DNA from: Moritella sp. PE36
Lineage (GTDB): Bacteria > Pseudomonadota > Gammaproteobacteria > Enterobacterales > Moritellaceae
Assembly: GCF_000170855.1 (NCBI RefSeq)
Contig: NZ_ABCQ01000005.1
Coordinates: forward strand, 93,989 to 157,988
Direction of reading: 5' to 3'
Length of the DNA: 64,000 bases
Below the pieces are notes generated by a model. It did no database searches, was not told the origin of the DNA, and saw only the letters and a program-made list of their open reading frames with translations. Position 1 is the first letter of the stretch; every line of letters starts with the position of its first letter. Position numbers and translations under genes: made by a program. This document shows positions 17,682-24,861 of this stretch, piece by piece.

Positions 17682-18317
17682 ATGAGTCAAGAATTTGTAA
17701 CCGGATCGGTTGTTGTCGAACATGATGTTTCAGTCCCTGTTTATGTTGTCGATGATGATGAATCAGTACGTGATTCGTTGGCATTTATGCTCGGTGGTTA
17801 TGATATCAATGTCACGAATTATGCTGGTGGCCAGGCATTTTTAGATAACGCTGAGATCATGCAGCCGGGTTGTGTGATCTTAGACAGTCGGATGCCGGGA
17901 TTACGCGGCCAAGAAGTACAAGCTATTTTGACTCAATGCCACAGCCCACTGTCAATTATTTTTCTCACAGGCCATGGTGATGTATCGATGGCGGTGGATG
18001 CGTTTAAATCGGGTGCGGTGGATTTCTTGCAAAAACCCGTCGATGGGGAAAAATTAGTACAGGCGATTACCATTGCCGCCGAGAAATCATTAGTGCGTAG
18101 CGAGCAGCTCAGCGCATTATTATCTTATCAATCTCTGACAGAGCGTGAGCTCGATATATTATTGTTATTGGTTCAAGGTAAGCGTAACCAACAGATCGCG
18201 AATGACTTATGTATTGCGGTGCGGACTGTGGAAGTACATCGATCGAGTTTGATGAAAAAATTTAACGCTAAAACCATTGCTGAATTGGTCTTGCAATATG
18301 GTCTTGCGATTAACTAG
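17682..18317 (+). CDS. ttrR: Response regulator TtrR (NarL/FixJ-LuxR type)
   Basis: A 211-aa two-domain protein. The receiver domain (about residues 19-130) has acidic residues D24-D26, phospho-acceptor D68 in CVILDSRMPG, and Lys in FLQKPVDGEK. The C-terminal LuxR-type helix-turn-helix has LTERELDILLLLVQGKRNQQIAND and VEVHRSSLMKKFNAK. With TtrS it activates tetrathionate reductase genes. In-frame ATGs at 17673, 17676 and 17682 are possible starts; 17682 is nine bases from GAGG and is preferred. It is the second gene of ttrSR. Confidence 0.93.
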   Translation: MSQEFVTGSVVVEHDVSVPVYVVDDDESVRDSLAFMLGGYDINVTNYAGGQAFLDNAEIMQPGCVILDSRMPGLRGQEVQAILTQCHSPLSIIFLTGHGDVSMAVDAFKSGAVDFLQKPVDGEKLVQAITIAAEKSLVRSEQLSALLSYQSLTERELDILLLLVQGKRNQQIANDLCIAVRTVEVHRSSLMKKFNAKTIAELVLQYGLAIN

Positions 18318-18490
18318 CTGAATATATTGTTAAAACGACTAACGAAATGCATTGTCAGCATAATACTTTGTTTTATTGTTAAGCGTTTATTTACGGTTGC
18401 AGAATACGTGATTTCGCTTAGACTCCCTTATGTGATTTAACATTTATCTCACATCTTTGTTTTGGATTAATTAGTTAACTGGAGGTACAC

Positions 18491-18610
18491 ATGAAAAACT
18501 TAAATTTTGTTCAACTCGTCTGTGTATCTTTTGATCATACCTGTTCCATGATGGCCGTTCATCACGCCTTTCTGGCCAGTTCCGATCGAAAACCTGGCAC
18601 CAATAACTAA
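18491..18610 (+). CDS. Unrecognised 39-aa small protein
   Basis: ATG at 18491 follows a near-perfect ribosome binding site (CTGGAGG, six bases upstream). The product starts MKNLNFVQLVCVSFDHTCSM, with one Met-Met and two His, and ends ASSDRKPGTNN. I do not recognise it. It sits 173 bases after ttrR and 156 before the DUF1127-like gene, same strand. The binding site argues that it is translated, either as a small protein or as a leader peptide for the next gene. Confidence 0.5.
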   Translation: MKNLNFVQLVCVSFDHTCSMMAVHHAFLASSDRKPGTNN

Positions 18611-18766
18611 CTAATCCGTACCTCTTAAAGGCTGCGGAAAAATGGCAGCTTGATAGGGTTCTAATCTCATTAATATCTCTAGATAGCCGAATTGTTTCAC
18701 GCCATTTTTCCCAGTATTTTTTATATACAAAAGTTATATATCCAAACTATATACTGGAGAATTATT

Positions 18767-19018
18767 ATGCGTCATTCACTTTATTTACACCTTGCTGTTT
18801 TCTTTGTTCGTGCCGATATCCGTCGTGAAGAACGCGTGTGGGTAGCAAAAGTTCGTCGTGCTACCAGCGAGATCCCATTGGGTAATGCGTATCTGTTAAA
18901 AGATATTGGACTTAATGCCGAGGGTCGTCCACTTTGTAGCTCAGAACCCCGCAATGTCACTGCTAAACGTCGAGTGCGTCATCTACGCCGCACTTGCCGA
19001 TTGAAAATAGCAACGTAA
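18767..19018 (+). CDS. DUF1127-like small arginine-rich protein
   Basis: An 83-aa basic protein from the ATG at 18767, which has GGAG seven bases upstream; a longer frame from 18692 adds an unlikely 25-residue lead. The centre reads ANAYLLKDIGLNAEGR-like (GNAYLLKDIGLNAEGR), matching the LLxDIGL core of DUF1127/YjiS proteins, and the rest is Arg-rich. Small DUF1127 proteins have been linked to RNA and phosphate or nitrogen metabolism in other bacteria; nothing here shows the role. A possible hairpin (GGGGCTA with TAGCCCC, 19024-19051) follows the stop. Confidence 0.65.
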   Translation: MRHSLYLHLAVFFVRADIRREERVWVAKVRRATSEIPLGNAYLLKDIGLNAEGRPLCSSEPRNVTAKRRVRHLRRTCRLKIAT

Positions 19019-19069
19019 TGATAGGGGCTAGGCTGTGTGCAGTTTAGCCCCCGAACTTAATGAGGCTTG

Positions 19070-19252
19070 TTAGTGTTCAATCGCTGCCGAGCCGTCTTCA
19101 TTGATATGCAGTATGGCTTTTGATTGCTTGATTAACTGTGCTGCATAAGATGGTGAGACTGAGCGTAAACTACCTTTCCCGGTGCGGAATGAAGGTTCCC
19201 AAACTTTATCCTTGTATCGACCTGTTTCCATAAATTCCACTACTACTTTCAT
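19070..19252 (-). CDS. Hypothetical 60-aa protein
   Basis: A small protein starting MKVVVEFMETGRYKDKVWEP and ending ILHINEDGSAAIEH. AGAGG lies six bases before its ATG, and it has a balanced composition with no signal peptide or membrane segment. It is convergent with the DUF1127-like gene. I do not recognise the family. The ribosome binding site and protein-like composition support a real gene. Confidence 0.55.
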   Translation of the reverse strand: MKVVVEFMETGRYKDKVWEPSFRTGKGSLRSVSPSYAAQLIKQSKAILHINEDGSAAIEH

Positions 19253-19663
19253 AACGTACCTCTATTTTGTTGGTCTTACGGTGCCCTATTACAACGCGAA
19301 TATCGTCGTTGCTATGGTCACTCAGAGGGTTAGTCGTAAAAAGTGCCTTGTAAGTTCAAATATAATCGTCCTTATTTCAAATGAAACTAAGAGCTGTTTT
19401 CTTATTCTTTTATCGCCTTCATTCGGATAATAAGTGCAACGGTGATTATTCTATGTTGATGACGTAAATAATTATGCTTGTCATTACAACTCGCTAACGT
19501 GGTTTGACTGACACAGGGGAAATTAGCAACTAAACTATTAGCAACTAGGGTATAAAAAAACAACCTATGCTCGATCACCATTTTAGCGTTCCTGAGACGT
19601 GTTAATGTGCGAGGCTTAAATTAATCAGTCTCGCTGTACGGCACATTCGGGAGGAGGATCCGT
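19253..19663. other. Intergenic region with tandem repeat and structured leader
   Basis: No convincing gene in 411 bases. Toward its right end, before the heme-oxygenase-like gene, it holds a two-copy 15-base tandem repeat (19522-19551), a TATAAA at 19551-19556, and an inverted repeat AATGTGC/GCACATT (19604-19610, 19641-19647) enclosing GCGAG/CTCGC. The left part is AT-rich and featureless. Confidence 0.6.
19522..19551 (+). repeat. Two tandem 15-bp repeats upstream of the heme-oxygenase-like gene
   Basis: ATTAGCAACTA occurs at 19522-19532 and 19537-19547, phase 15 bases. It directly precedes TATAAA (19551-19556), a good -10 candidate with no clear -35. Repeats in the -35 zone are typical of activator sites; the activator is unknown. 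Confidence 0.55.
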
Positions 19664-20575
19664 ATGAGAGATAATTCTGCCATCGAAGCATACCGTAAAG
19701 ACCATGGATTGGAACAACTCACTTACCACACGGTTGAAGAGATTCAATCTGGCCATTTTGACTTAGACAAGGCGCAAGCTTTTCTGGCCTTTCAAACGCG
19801 TATCAATAACGAATTACTTAATCACAAGGTGATCACGGCTAATCCCTATACCCAGTGGTTTTGCGATGCGTCACTCAATGATGTGCAGATTAAACAGTTG
19901 ATCGTGCAATTCTCGGTTTTTTCCAATCAATTTTTAGTCGCACAACTCGAAAAAATGCTTAATGCCGAAACCCTTGAAGAGATGCGCGCCTCGAAAGAAA
20001 TCTTAGCCAATGAAATCGGTGTTGTGTACAAAAATCCGAAGCGAAACCGTGCTACGCAATTGAGCCAAGAGGAACGTGATTTTGGTGATATAGAAGGCAG
20101 TATTGATGGTGGCGCGTTCCATTTTAAAGCCGCGCATTTTGAACTGTTAAGTCAGTTAGCGGATTATTTTGGGATCGGCTTTAATCAAATTGGACGACGC
20201 CAGTTTGGTTCTGCCAAGACCTTGTTCTTTTGTGATGAATTAGTGCGGCTCTATGGCTCGGCAAGTTATGCAACGTCAACCGCAGCCTCTTATGCCGTTG
20301 AGAACTGGGCAGCTGCAGGGTTCTGGGATGAACTCGTTGCTGGGTTTAATAATTACCGCCAAACGCGTGATTTGAAAGGTTTACCGCTGACCTTTTTTAC
20401 TTGGCATGCCAAACTCGAAGCCAATCATGCCAACCATACTCAGGAAGAGCTCGAGGCCTATTATTTTAATAATGAGGTTGATGAAGAACACTTTATTGTC
20501 AGTGGTAACGAAATGCTCGATGGTGTCTATGCGTTTTGGCAAGGGCTTGATGAAGAAAGAAAACGTATTCATTAA
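19664..20575 (+). CDS. Heme-oxygenase-like, probable non-heme iron redox protein
   Basis: A 303-aa all-helical soluble protein. The middle (FKAAHFELLSQLADYFGIG) and the end (WHAKLEANHANHTQEELE, H248, H255, H258) give His/Glu sites like those of heme-oxygenase-fold diiron oxidases (the iron-containing redox enzyme family that includes UndA and SznF-type domains). I place it there by pattern, not by a search. A strong ribosome binding site (GGGAGGAGG) precedes the ATG. It converges on the tyrosine catabolic operon but is not part of it. The substrate is unknown. Confidence 0.6.
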   Translation: MRDNSAIEAYRKDHGLEQLTYHTVEEIQSGHFDLDKAQAFLAFQTRINNELLNHKVITANPYTQWFCDASLNDVQIKQLIVQFSVFSNQFLVAQLEKMLNAETLEEMRASKEILANEIGVVYKNPKRNRATQLSQEERDFGDIEGSIDGGAFHFKAAHFELLSQLADYFGIGFNQIGRRQFGSAKTLFFCDELVRLYGSASYATSTAASYAVENWAAAGFWDELVAGFNNYRQTRDLKGLPLTFFTWHAKLEANHANHTQEELEAYYFNNEVDEEHFIVSGNEMLDGVYAFWQGLDEERKRIH

Positions 20576-20662
20576 CATACGTAGTTTAGTCATTTATATA
20601 AGTAGTTTAGTGATGACTCTACGTCGGCCATTTGTCTGCGCCGGATTATTTTCTGCGTCAGC

Positions 20663-21322
20663 CTATTTGTCTACATCAGGTTGACTTTCTGGCGCCGCGT
20701 CGCTAAATGCAGGCAATTGAATACAGTGTTGATAGATACGGTTGATAGCAGGATAGGGTGTCATATCAAGCTTAAACCGCAGCGCGTTATAAACTTGGGG
20801 GATCAAATAGGCATCAGCGATGGTCAGTTGGTCGTCGTAACAATAGTGGGTACTACCTTTGCTTGTGAGTTGTGCTTCAATAGCGGCAAAACCGCTGGTC
20901 AGCCAATGGTGATACCAGGTCATTTTTTCGGGTCCATCGCAGTCGAAAGACTCTTCGATATAATGTAATACCCGTAAGTTATTCAGTGGATGCATATCGC
21001 AGGCAATGATTTGCGTTAATGTGCGCACATAGGCGCGCTGGGTTAAATTGATTGGCAATAAAGCGGGTTGCGGAAAAGCTTCTTCTAGATATTCAATAAT
21101 AGCGCCTGACTGAGTGATAATTTGTGGTTCACTGCCTGGCGCCGCGATATCAAGGCTTGGCACCAAGCCTTGTGGATTAACATTCAGATATTCTACCGAG
21201 TGTTGCTCTCCGCCATTACGCACTAAATGTACCGGCACAATGGTATAACTGATCTGCTTTAAATTTAATACGATCCTAACGCGGTAAGCGGCCGTTGAAC
21301 GGGAATAGCTATAAAGTTTCAT
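20663..21322 (-). CDS. maiA: Maleylacetoacetate isomerase
   Basis: A 219-aa zeta-class glutathione S-transferase that converts maleylacetoacetate to fumarylacetoacetate with glutathione. The N-terminal thioredoxin-like domain begins KLYSYSRSTAAYRVRIVL, matching the SSxxxRVRI active-site loop of the family, followed by NPQGLVPSL and ITQSGAIIEYLEE. The C-terminal half has the helical GST domain with TIADAYLIPQVYNA. Its ATG overlaps the end of the fumarylacetoacetase gene by 14 bases. It is the last gene of the hpd-hmgA-fahA-maiA operon. Confidence 0.94.
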   Translation of the reverse strand: MKLYSYSRSTAAYRVRIVLNLKQISYTIVPVHLVRNGGEQHSVEYLNVNPQGLVPSLDIAAPGSEPQIITQSGAIIEYLEEAFPQPALLPINLTQRAYVRTLTQIIACDMHPLNNLRVLHYIEESFDCDGPEKMTWYHHWLTSGFAAIEAQLTSKGSTHYCYDDQLTIADAYLIPQVYNALRFKLDMTPYPAINRIYQHCIQLPAFSDAAPESQPDVDK

Positions 21323-22301
21323 CTTGCATTACCACCCTTTGCTCTATCGCGCCAAAAATGGATCGTCCGGTCTTATCCAGCATTTCAATTTTTACCTTGT
21401 CACCCTCTTGGAGAAAGGGTGTGCTGATTTCCCCTGAGGCGATTTTTTCTAACATTCTTTTTTCTGCGATACAGGATGAACCTACTGTGCGATCACAATT
21501 AGACACAGTGCCTGAACCGATAATGGTGCCCGCTGTTAAGGTGCGGGTTTTGGCTGCGTGCGCAATTAAGCGCGGGAAATCAAATGTCATATCCGTGCCT
21601 GCGTCAGGTTTGCCAAATAAGGTGTCATTGAGATAACTGTATAGCGGTAAATGTAATTTAGCGCCGTCCCAGGCATCGCCGAGTTCATCTGGGGTAACGG
21701 CAACGGGAGAGAAGGCGGTGGAGGGTTTACTGTGAAAGAAGCCAAAACCCTTGGCTAATTCATTGGGGATCAAATTACGTAATGATACGTCGTTGACTAA
21801 GGTAATTAATAAGATGGCCTGACTGGCCGCGGCGGTGCTTACGCCCAGTTTTACATCACTGGTGATCACGGCTACCTCACCCTCAAAATCCAGCCCCCAA
21901 TCTGAGTCTAGCAGGGGGATATTGTCTTTAGGACCTAAAAAACTGTCACCACCGCCTTGGTACATTAACGGATCTGACCAAAACGATACTGGCATTTTAG
22001 CGCCTCTGGCTTTACGCACTAACTCGACATGATTAACGTAAGCACTGCCATCAGCCCATTGGTATGCTCTGGGCAGTGGCGACTCCAGTTGGCAATGTGA
22101 GAACTGAATAATATCGTCTAATGCCCCGTTATTTAATTGCGCATAATGAGCTTGTAACTGGGGTTCGATAGTCGGCCAATTCTCTAACGCCCATTGTAAG
22201 TTTTCCGCTATCGATGCAACACACACTGCCGTTTGTAAGTCTTTACTGACGAGATATAAGCAGCCATCTCTAGAACCATTTCGTAATGTTGCTAATTTCA
22301 T
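21309..22301 (-). CDS. fahA: Fumarylacetoacetate hydrolase family protein
   Basis: A 330-aa enzyme of the FAH fold, expected to split fumarylacetoacetate into fumarate and acetoacetate, the last step of tyrosine breakdown. Metal-binding acidic residues are visible in LDFEGEVAVI, and the C-terminal TAGTIIGSGTVSN matches the family glycine-rich loop. Its length is that of the bacterial type rather than the longer eukaryotic enzyme. Position between hmgA and maiA supports the assignment. Confidence 0.93.
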   Translation of the reverse strand: MKLATLRNGSRDGCLYLVSKDLQTAVCVASIAENLQWALENWPTIEPQLQAHYAQLNNGALDDIIQFSHCQLESPLPRAYQWADGSAYVNHVELVRKARGAKMPVSFWSDPLMYQGGGDSFLGPKDNIPLLDSDWGLDFEGEVAVITSDVKLGVSTAAASQAILLITLVNDVSLRNLIPNELAKGFGFFHSKPSTAFSPVAVTPDELGDAWDGAKLHLPLYSYLNDTLFGKPDAGTDMTFDFPRLIAHAAKTRTLTAGTIIGSGTVSNCDRTVGSSCIAEKRMLEKIASGEISTPFLQEGDKVKIEMLDKTGRSIFGAIEQRVVMQDETL

Positions 22302-22364
22302 CTCAACCTCTCGCCAATGTGTTCGTTAAGTGTTTTATCTGTTATAAGCGTATTTTTAATAACG

Positions 22365-23489
22365 TCATTCTTTCCAGCTATCGACATAACCGTGCCATTC
22401 CACATCTTGCATCAGGGAGCCAATATCCAGGCCATCGCGAGTATCTATCATCACTGCTACTTCATCTGTTGCTTTGCGCTGAGACTTACAACCTGCGCGA
22501 TAGGCTTTAGGATGAGGGCCATGAGTAAAACCACAAGGGTGGAAGGTCAACATACCGGGTTCAATATTGTCGCGGCTAAAGAACTCGCCTTGGTGATAAA
22601 AGATAACTTCATCAAAGTCATCATTACTGTGGTAAAAGGGCACTTTCAATGCGCCCGGATCGGTTTCTATTGGTCTGGGCACGAAAGTACACACCACAAA
22701 TCGACTGGTTACAAAAGTGGAATGCGCGGAGGGTGGCAGGTGAAAACGGTGGCTCATTAACGGGCGAATATCTTGCCAGTTGATCCTGACTACCGACACA
22801 TCGCCATGCCAGCCAACCACATCAAGCGGGTTGAAAGGGTACTCAATAATCGACAGTTCATTAAAACGTTTAAGCACCACTTGCCACGGCTGTTCATCTT
22901 GTTGTTGCAGGTAGGCTGCGTCTATTTCTGGGGTATCCAGTACCGCTTGATCAAATATCGCATGCTGGCCGACGATAGTTTTATCAGGTAAACCATAATA
23001 ATCATTGGTGGCTTCGATCATCAGTAATGTGATGGGTTCGGCAGGTTCTAAGCGCCATAAACAAGAACGTGGAATTAATACGTAATCGCCTTGTTTAACA
23101 CTCAAATGACCGTAATCACAAAACAATTCGCCGTGGCCTTGATGGATAAATAACAGATCATCCCCGTCAGCATTTCTGACTAAGGTTTGCATGTTTTCGT
23201 TACATCGCCAGAAGCGGATCTGACAATAGGCATTATGTAACAGTAATGGCGCATCCCAAGGCGATATTTGCGAGTAGGACAGCTTTAATAGGTTATATGC
23301 CCTAGGCCTGTGATTACCTGACCATTCACTCCAGCCTGTCGGTGGATGTTTATGATGCAGGTGTGTTGCGGGTCCATAGAAACCTTCCCGACTGACTTCT
23401 CGCTCAAATATACCTTGTTCAGGCAGGTCTGCATGCGCCTGCCGAGAATAGGTGCCTTTGCGTAGTGGAAAGCTGATCCTACGGTTCAT
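22365..23489 (-). CDS. hmgA: Homogentisate 1,2-dioxygenase
   Basis: A 374-aa iron(II) dioxygenase that opens the ring of homogentisate to maleylacetoacetate. The cupin region shows FIHQGHGEL and ends with the ligand region GMLTFHPCGFTHGPHPKAY, characteristic of the enzyme. It is shorter than the 430-450 aa class but matches the short bacterial subfamily. It lies between hpd (24 bases upstream) and fahA in one minus-strand operon. Confidence 0.93.
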   Translation of the reverse strand: MNRRISFPLRKGTYSRQAHADLPEQGIFEREVSREGFYGPATHLHHKHPPTGWSEWSGNHRPRAYNLLKLSYSQISPWDAPLLLHNAYCQIRFWRCNENMQTLVRNADGDDLLFIHQGHGELFCDYGHLSVKQGDYVLIPRSCLWRLEPAEPITLLMIEATNDYYGLPDKTIVGQHAIFDQAVLDTPEIDAAYLQQQDEQPWQVVLKRFNELSIIEYPFNPLDVVGWHGDVSVVRINWQDIRPLMSHRFHLPPSAHSTFVTSRFVVCTFVPRPIETDPGALKVPFYHSNDDFDEVIFYHQGEFFSRDNIEPGMLTFHPCGFTHGPHPKAYRAGCKSQRKATDEVAVMIDTRDGLDIGSLMQDVEWHGYVDSWKE

Positions 23490-23513
23490 ATTTTTCCCTC
23501 TTGAGCGCTGTGG

Positions 23514-24602
23514 TTATTTATTTTTTGCCGAAAGCACACCGCGCGCGAGCTGGTCTCTTTCAATGGATTCGAATAAAGCTTGAAAATTACCTTCGCCAAA
23601 TCCTTCATCGCCTTTACGTTGGATAATTTCGAAGAAGATAGGGCCGATTAAGGTCTTGGTGAAGATTTGCAGTAATAGGACTAATTTGCCAGATTCGATA
23701 TGACCATCAATGAGAATACGATTTTTTCTTAGTTGCTCAATCGCTTCATGATGACCAGGTAAACGTTCTGTGATCATGTCGTAATAGGTGTCGGGTATAT
23801 CCAAAAACTCAATACCGCTAGCCCTTAACGTTGAAACAGTCTGATAAATATCATCCGTGCCTAAGGCGATATGTTGGATCCCTTCGCCGTGGTACTCCTG
23901 CAAGAATTCTTCAATTTGTGACTTGTTATCGCTGCTTTCATTAATGGGAATGCGCAGATTTCCGCACGGGCTGGTCATGGCGCGGCTGCGCAACCCAGTC
24001 ATGGTGCCTTTAATATCAAAATAACGGATTTCTCGAAAGTTAAAGATGCGTTCATAAAATTCAGCCCACGGATCCATATGCCCACATTGCACATTGTGAG
24101 TGAGGTGGTCGATATAAGTGAGTCCTGCCGATTTAGACTGGTCTTCAGTTTCGCCAGTTAATTGAAATTGTTCCTGATAAAGCCGCTTCCTGACATCATC
24201 ATCGACCAAATACAGCAGGCTTTCGCCAATACCGTAAATAGCCGGTACACCGAACTCAAGAATTTTACGCTCACACGGTTTGGCTTCACGGTTTAACGCA
24301 TGTTGATAGGCTTTATTAGCATCGGTGACTTTAAAACCCATGGCACAGGCGGAAGGACCATGTTGCTCAGCAAATTCAGAGGCGAAACCACGACCTTCTG
24401 TACTGACTAAAAAGTGGATATCACCTTGTTTGAACCAAGTTAACGGGCGTGTTTTGTGCTGGGCATGAGGATGAAACCCCAACTGTTGGAAAAGCATAGC
24501 AAGCTGTTTTGGATCGGGAGACGAGAATTCGACAAATTCGAAGCCTTCGGTCCCCGCAGGATTACTAAACAGCTGTTTAGTATCATCGTACGCGTGGTCC
24601 AT
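23514..24602 (-). CDS. hpd: 4-Hydroxyphenylpyruvate dioxygenase
   Basis: A 362-aa Fe(II) enzyme that converts 4-hydroxyphenylpyruvate to homogentisate. It has two vicinal-oxygen-chelate domains; the iron ligands are seen in IDHLTHNV, GIQHIALGTDDI and the Glu of FFEIIQRKG near residue 322. GGAGG five bases before the ATG gives a strong start. It is the first gene of the operon. No clear TyrR box was found in the region between it and the divergent AlbA_2 gene. Confidence 0.96.
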   Translation of the reverse strand: MDHAYDDTKQLFSNPAGTEGFEFVEFSSPDPKQLAMLFQQLGFHPHAQHKTRPLTWFKQGDIHFLVSTEGRGFASEFAEQHGPSACAMGFKVTDANKAYQHALNREAKPCERKILEFGVPAIYGIGESLLYLVDDDVRKRLYQEQFQLTGETEDQSKSAGLTYIDHLTHNVQCGHMDPWAEFYERIFNFREIRYFDIKGTMTGLRSRAMTSPCGNLRIPINESSDNKSQIEEFLQEYHGEGIQHIALGTDDIYQTVSTLRASGIEFLDIPDTYYDMITERLPGHHEAIEQLRKNRILIDGHIESGKLVLLLQIFTKTLIGPIFFEIIQRKGDEGFGEGNFQALFESIERDQLARGVLSAKNK

Positions 24603-24861
24603 TTTGACCTCCTTTGCAGACTATCGAGTTGCAAAAAGCCTACAAATTTAAAAGGAACTTAGAAGCTAGTATGGATGATTTATGGTGGTTCTGCTTGAGG
24701 GTGGTGCCGAAAAAATCGGATTCAGCTATTTATCAGTCTTTTAGTTATTTATGAGCTGGTATTATTTTTTTCGCTAAAAACAGTTGCTGGTTACGTGTAG
24801 ATTTCTGTGATTCGAGGTTAGGTGATTATGATGAAATATTAAATGAAAAGCAGTATGATGC

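Noticed and set aside
17532..17784. Minus-strand ORFs rich in Tyr/Cys or Leu across the ttrS-ttrR repeat
   Set aside because: They only translate the hexanucleotide repeat on the reverse strand.
18430..18454. ATGTGA...TCACAT, first taken as a CRP site
   Set aside because: The half-sites are 13 bases apart, not six, so it does not fit CRP.
18636..18711. 11-base inverted repeat GGAAAAATGGC/GCCATTTTTCC before the DUF1127-like gene
   Set aside because: Arms are 54 bases apart; about one such match is expected by chance in a window this size.
24603..24861. TyrR box before hpd
   Set aside because: No TGTAAA-N6-TTTACA-like sequence found; only a weak TGTA...TGCA pattern.
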